This document shows positions 61,885 through 64,000 of a stretch of DNA of 64,000 nt, piece after piece. The first letter of the stretch is position 1; every line of letters begins with the position of its first letter. The stretch is from assembly GCA_965249175.1 (NCBI GenBank), contig OZ252227.1:3038001-3102000 (forward strand), in the 5' to 3' direction. The translations under genes were made by a program, and so were the position numbers. The notes under the pieces were generated by a model that saw only the letters and a program-made list of their open reading frames with translations, made no database searches and was not told the DNA's origin. The DNA comes from CAZYFH01 sp965249175. GTDB taxonomy: Bacteria; Acidobacteriota; Vicinamibacteria; Vicinamibacterales; UBA8438.

Positions 61885-61906
61885 TATATAATCCATAACT
61901 TATATA
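61885..61906. promoter_or_regulatory. Inverted repeat between divergent genes, candidate ArsR operator
   Basis: TATATAA (61885-61891) and TTATATA (61900-61906) form a perfect 7-bp inverted repeat with an 8-bp spacer. It fills most of the 33 bp between the two divergent start codons (61875 and 61909). The AT-rich arms stand out from the GC-rich background and could also serve as overlapping -10 boxes. The adjacent ArsR gene makes it a likely operator. Confidence 0.6.
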
Positions 61907-61908
61907 CC

Positions 61909-62886
61909 ATGACCGTGTTCAACCGCGGACGTCGGTTCGCCCTGGTTGTTGTTGCGCTCTGTGCGGTCGCGTGCGCCGGAGAGGTGAGCGAGCGCGCCGA
62001 GCCCGCGCCCGGCGCGCTCACCGAGCCGGCCAGGGGGCCGATCAACATCGCGCACCGCGGAGCCTCCGCGTATGCGCCCGAGCACACATTGCCCGCCTAC
62101 TCGCTAGCGATCGAGATGGGGGCGGACTATGTCGAGCAGGACCTCCAGCTGACTCGAGACGGCGTGCTGATCTGCATGCACGACACGACGCTGGGTCGGA
62201 CGACCAACGTCGAGGAGGTCTTTCCCGAGCGCGCCATCGAGGTGGAGTGGCGTGGGACCCGACGACAGGTCTGGCGGGTCGCCGATTTCACCCTCGCCGA
62301 GATCAAGACCCTCGACGCCGGCTCCTGGTTCGGCGAAGCGTTCGCCGGCACGCGGGTGCCGACGTTTCAGGAAGCGATCGATCTCGTGAAGGGCCAAGCC
62401 GGCATATATCCTGAAACGAAGGCGCCCGAGGAGTATCAGGCGCTCGGCCACACGATGGAGGAGGAGCTCGCCCGGGTCCTGGCAGCCAATGCACTTGATA
62501 CGCCCGCGGGTCAGACCGGAACGCCGATCTACGTGCAGTCGTTCAGTGCCGAGAGCCTGAAGCGAATGTACGGGCTGACCGGCGAGACGTATGAGCTGGT
62601 CCAGCTGGTCGGTGGCGAGCAGGCGGAGACGCTGTTGACGGACGACGGCTTGCGGGGGGTCGCCGAGTATGCGGACGGCATTGGTCCAGCGGTCCCGCTG
62701 ATCGCGGACGACCCGTCGCGGGCGGTCGCCGCGCGCGGACTCGGTCTGGAGATCCATCCCTACACGGTACGGGCAAGCCGGCTTCCGGACGGCTTCGCGG
62801 ATGCGGGAGCCTACATGCGCCATCTCTTCGACGACCTCGGCGCCACCGGCGTGTTCACAGATAATCCGGACTTGTTCCCGCGTTAG
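61909..62886 (+). CDS. glpQ: Glycerophosphodiester phosphodiesterase
   Basis: 325 aa from ATG 61909. The N-terminus is lipoprotein-like (LVVVALCAVACAGEV), so it is probably anchored outside the cytoplasm. GDPD motifs are complete: INIAHRGASAYAPEHTLPAY, ADYVEQDLQLTRDGVLICMH and DTTLGRTTN, with the catalytic His, Glu and Asp residues. It releases glycerol-3-phosphate from phospholipid head groups. Genes for a glycerol channel and glycerol kinase follow. Start and operator are within a few bases, so regulation by ArsR is possible. Confidence 0.9.
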   Translation: MTVFNRGRRFALVVVALCAVACAGEVSERAEPAPGALTEPARGPINIAHRGASAYAPEHTLPAYSLAIEMGADYVEQDLQLTRDGVLICMHDTTLGRTTNVEEVFPERAIEVEWRGTRRQVWRVADFTLAEIKTLDAGSWFGEAFAGTRVPTFQEAIDLVKGQAGIYPETKAPEEYQALGHTMEEELARVLAANALDTPAGQTGTPIYVQSFSAESLKRMYGLTGETYELVQLVGGEQAETLLTDDGLRGVAEYADGIGPAVPLIADDPSRAVAARGLGLEIHPYTVRASRLPDGFADAGAYMRHLFDDLGATGVFTDNPDLFPR

Positions 62887-62899
62887 CTCCCTAGTTCAT

Positions 62900-63646
62900 A
62901 TGGAAGCGTTCGCTGCAGAGTTGGTCGGCACGTGCATTCTCGTCGTCTTGGGTGACGGCGTCGTCGCCAACGTGGTCCTGGCGCGCACAAAGGGGAACCA
63001 GTCCGGCTGGATCGTCATTACGGCGGGGTGGGGGCTCGCCGTCGCCGTTGCCGTCTACAGCGTCGGTCGCATCAGCGGCGCCCACATCAATCCCGCGGTG
63101 ACCGTCGGGTTGGCCGCCGTCGGACAGTTTCCCTGGGCCGACGTCGCGCCATACGTCGCCGCACAGATGATCGGCGCCTTCCTCGGCGCGGTCATCGTCT
63201 GGGTCAGCTACCGACCCCACTGGGCGGCGACCAACGACACGGCGGCGAAGCTTGGCGTGTTCGCCACCGGGCCGGCGATCCGCTCCCCGGCAGCGAACCT
63301 CGTCACCGAGATCATCGGGACGGCGGTGCTGGTCTTCGGCATCCGCGCCATCGCCGCCAACGCCGGGGAGATGGCCGCAGGCCCGGTGGACCTCTCGAGC
63401 GTGTTCGCCACCGGTCTCAACCCGCTACTCGTCGGCGGGCTGGTGTGGGCCATCGGCCTCTCCCTCGGCGGCCCGACGGGCTACGCCATCAACCCGGCTC
63501 GCGACCTCGGACCACGGCTCGCGCATGCGCTGCTACCGGTCGCGGGGAAGGGGCACTCCGACTGGGGCTACGGGTGGATACCGGTCGCCGGACCGCTGGC
63601 CGGCGGTGTACTGGGAGCTCTCGTGTTTGAGGCGCTCGGCTGGTAG
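62900..63646 (+). CDS. glpF: Aquaglyceroporin (MIP family), glycerol facilitator
   Basis: 248 aa from ATG 62900, 13 bp after the upstream stop. Six helices and the two NPA loops are visible (SGAHINPAVTVGLA and GYAINPARDLGPR). Asp after NPAR is the signature of the glycerol-conducting branch. The location between glpQ and glpK supports glycerol uptake. Confidence 0.93.
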   Translation: MEAFAAELVGTCILVVLGDGVVANVVLARTKGNQSGWIVITAGWGLAVAVAVYSVGRISGAHINPAVTVGLAAVGQFPWADVAPYVAAQMIGAFLGAVIVWVSYRPHWAATNDTAAKLGVFATGPAIRSPAANLVTEIIGTAVLVFGIRAIAANAGEMAAGPVDLSSVFATGLNPLLVGGLVWAIGLSLGGPTGYAINPARDLGPRLAHALLPVAGKGHSDWGYGWIPVAGPLAGGVLGALVFEALGW

Positions 63647-63655
63647 GAGGTTCGC

Positions 63656-64000
63656 ATGGCACGCGTCGTCCTGGCCCTGGATCAAGGCACCACCTCGAGC
63701 CGCGCGATCGTGTTCCGGCGATCGAGTCGTCCGGCGGCGACCGTGCAACGCGAGTTTCCACAGATCTTCCCCTCACCCGGGCACGTGGAGCACGACCCGG
63801 AGACCATCTGGGCGACGCAGCTGGCCACGGCCAGGGCCGCGCTCCGCGCGGCAGGCACCCCGGCACGCGACGTGGCGGCGATCGGCATCACCAACCAACG
63901 AGAGACGATCGTCCTCTGGGAGAAAGCGACCGGCCACCCGGTCGCCAATGCCATCGTCTGGCAGAGTCGGATTTCGTCGCCGATCTGCGATCGACTGAAG
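63656..64000 (+). CDS. glpK: Glycerol kinase (5' part, cut by window edge)
   Basis: 115 residues from ATG 63656 with AGGAGG upstream, overlapping the glpF stop. FGGY-family motifs are clear: VLALDQGTTSSRAIVF, PQIFPSPGHVEHDPETIW, AAIGITNQRETIVLWE and NAIVWQSR. It phosphorylates glycerol brought in by GlpF. The remainder lies beyond the window. Confidence 0.94.
   Translation, partial: MARVVLALDQGTTSSRAIVFRRSSRPAATVQREFPQIFPSPGHVEHDPETIWATQLATARAALRAAGTPARDVAAIGITNQRETIVLWEKATGHPVANAIVWQSRISSPICDRLK

Noticed and set aside
1..64000. CRISPR arrays, rRNA and tRNA genes
   Set aside because: No regularly spaced repeats and no cloverleaf or rRNA sequence were seen by eye. A tRNA search program was not run.

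Overview
The window is GC-rich bacterial chromosome, about 65% GC by eye. It is packed with Ser/Thr protein kinases carrying WD40/TolB-like propellers, secreted PQQ/NHL/YVTN-type beta-propellers, a CBM9/DUF5916-type outer-membrane protein, Tat-exported oxidoreductases and PhoD phosphatases. This gene repertoire resembles Acidobacteriota, probably the Vicinamibacteria side. That assignment is inferred from repertoire only, because no rRNA or tRNA gene is visible.

Layout. Positions 1-8.5 kb hold a Tat-exported flavoprotein (cut by the window edge), two secreted proteins and a large outer-membrane beta-barrel. From 14.3 down to 8.5 kb a minus-strand run reads MaoC-like, metX, metY, CoA-binding protein, DUF4242, thiolase-like, DUF35. 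It joins trans-sulfuration-type methionine synthesis to a thiolase-like/DUF35 pair that lacks the thiolase cysteine. At 14.9-16.7 kb lies a SoxC-like molybdoenzyme with its cytochrome c. At 19-26 kb are a kinase fused to a NrtR-like Nudix domain, an M6 metalloprotease, an LPMO-like secreted protein, and a divergent, frameshifted SecY carrying DUF2007 and EF-like domains. At 27.7-34.7 kb there are small unrelated genes with two related 140-bp intergenic repeats. At 34.7-52.3 kb there is a graveyard of paralogous kinase genes, with two intact-looking PhoD genes in and beside it. At 52.3-58.1 kb is a secreted phosphatase/PQQ-enzyme/propeller cluster. The right end has an enoyl-CoA hydratase, NHL proteins, a divergent ArsR-AHSA1 unit, and a glpQ-glpF-glpK glycerol unit.

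Mobile DNA dominates the middle. An IS256-family element (1429 bp) has three full copies (17393, 26238, 39406) and one 143-bp solo end (29738). All full copies carry the same in-frame TGA, which separates the two catalytic Asp residues from the Glu. An IS110-family element of IS1111 type (1518 bp) has two copies (41335, 50617). Each sits at the same base in a different kinase gene, inside the codons for the catalytic VALK-ILP motif.

The strongest observation is in the roughly 390-nt noncoding 3' part of this IS1111-like element. It can fold into a two-strand internal loop. One strand (AAGATCC) equals the left half of the insertion site and the other (AGGGAG) complements the right half, around a CT core. 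This is what a bridge RNA/seekRNA would look like. The element therefore appears to be RNA-guided to a conserved motif of a large kinase family.
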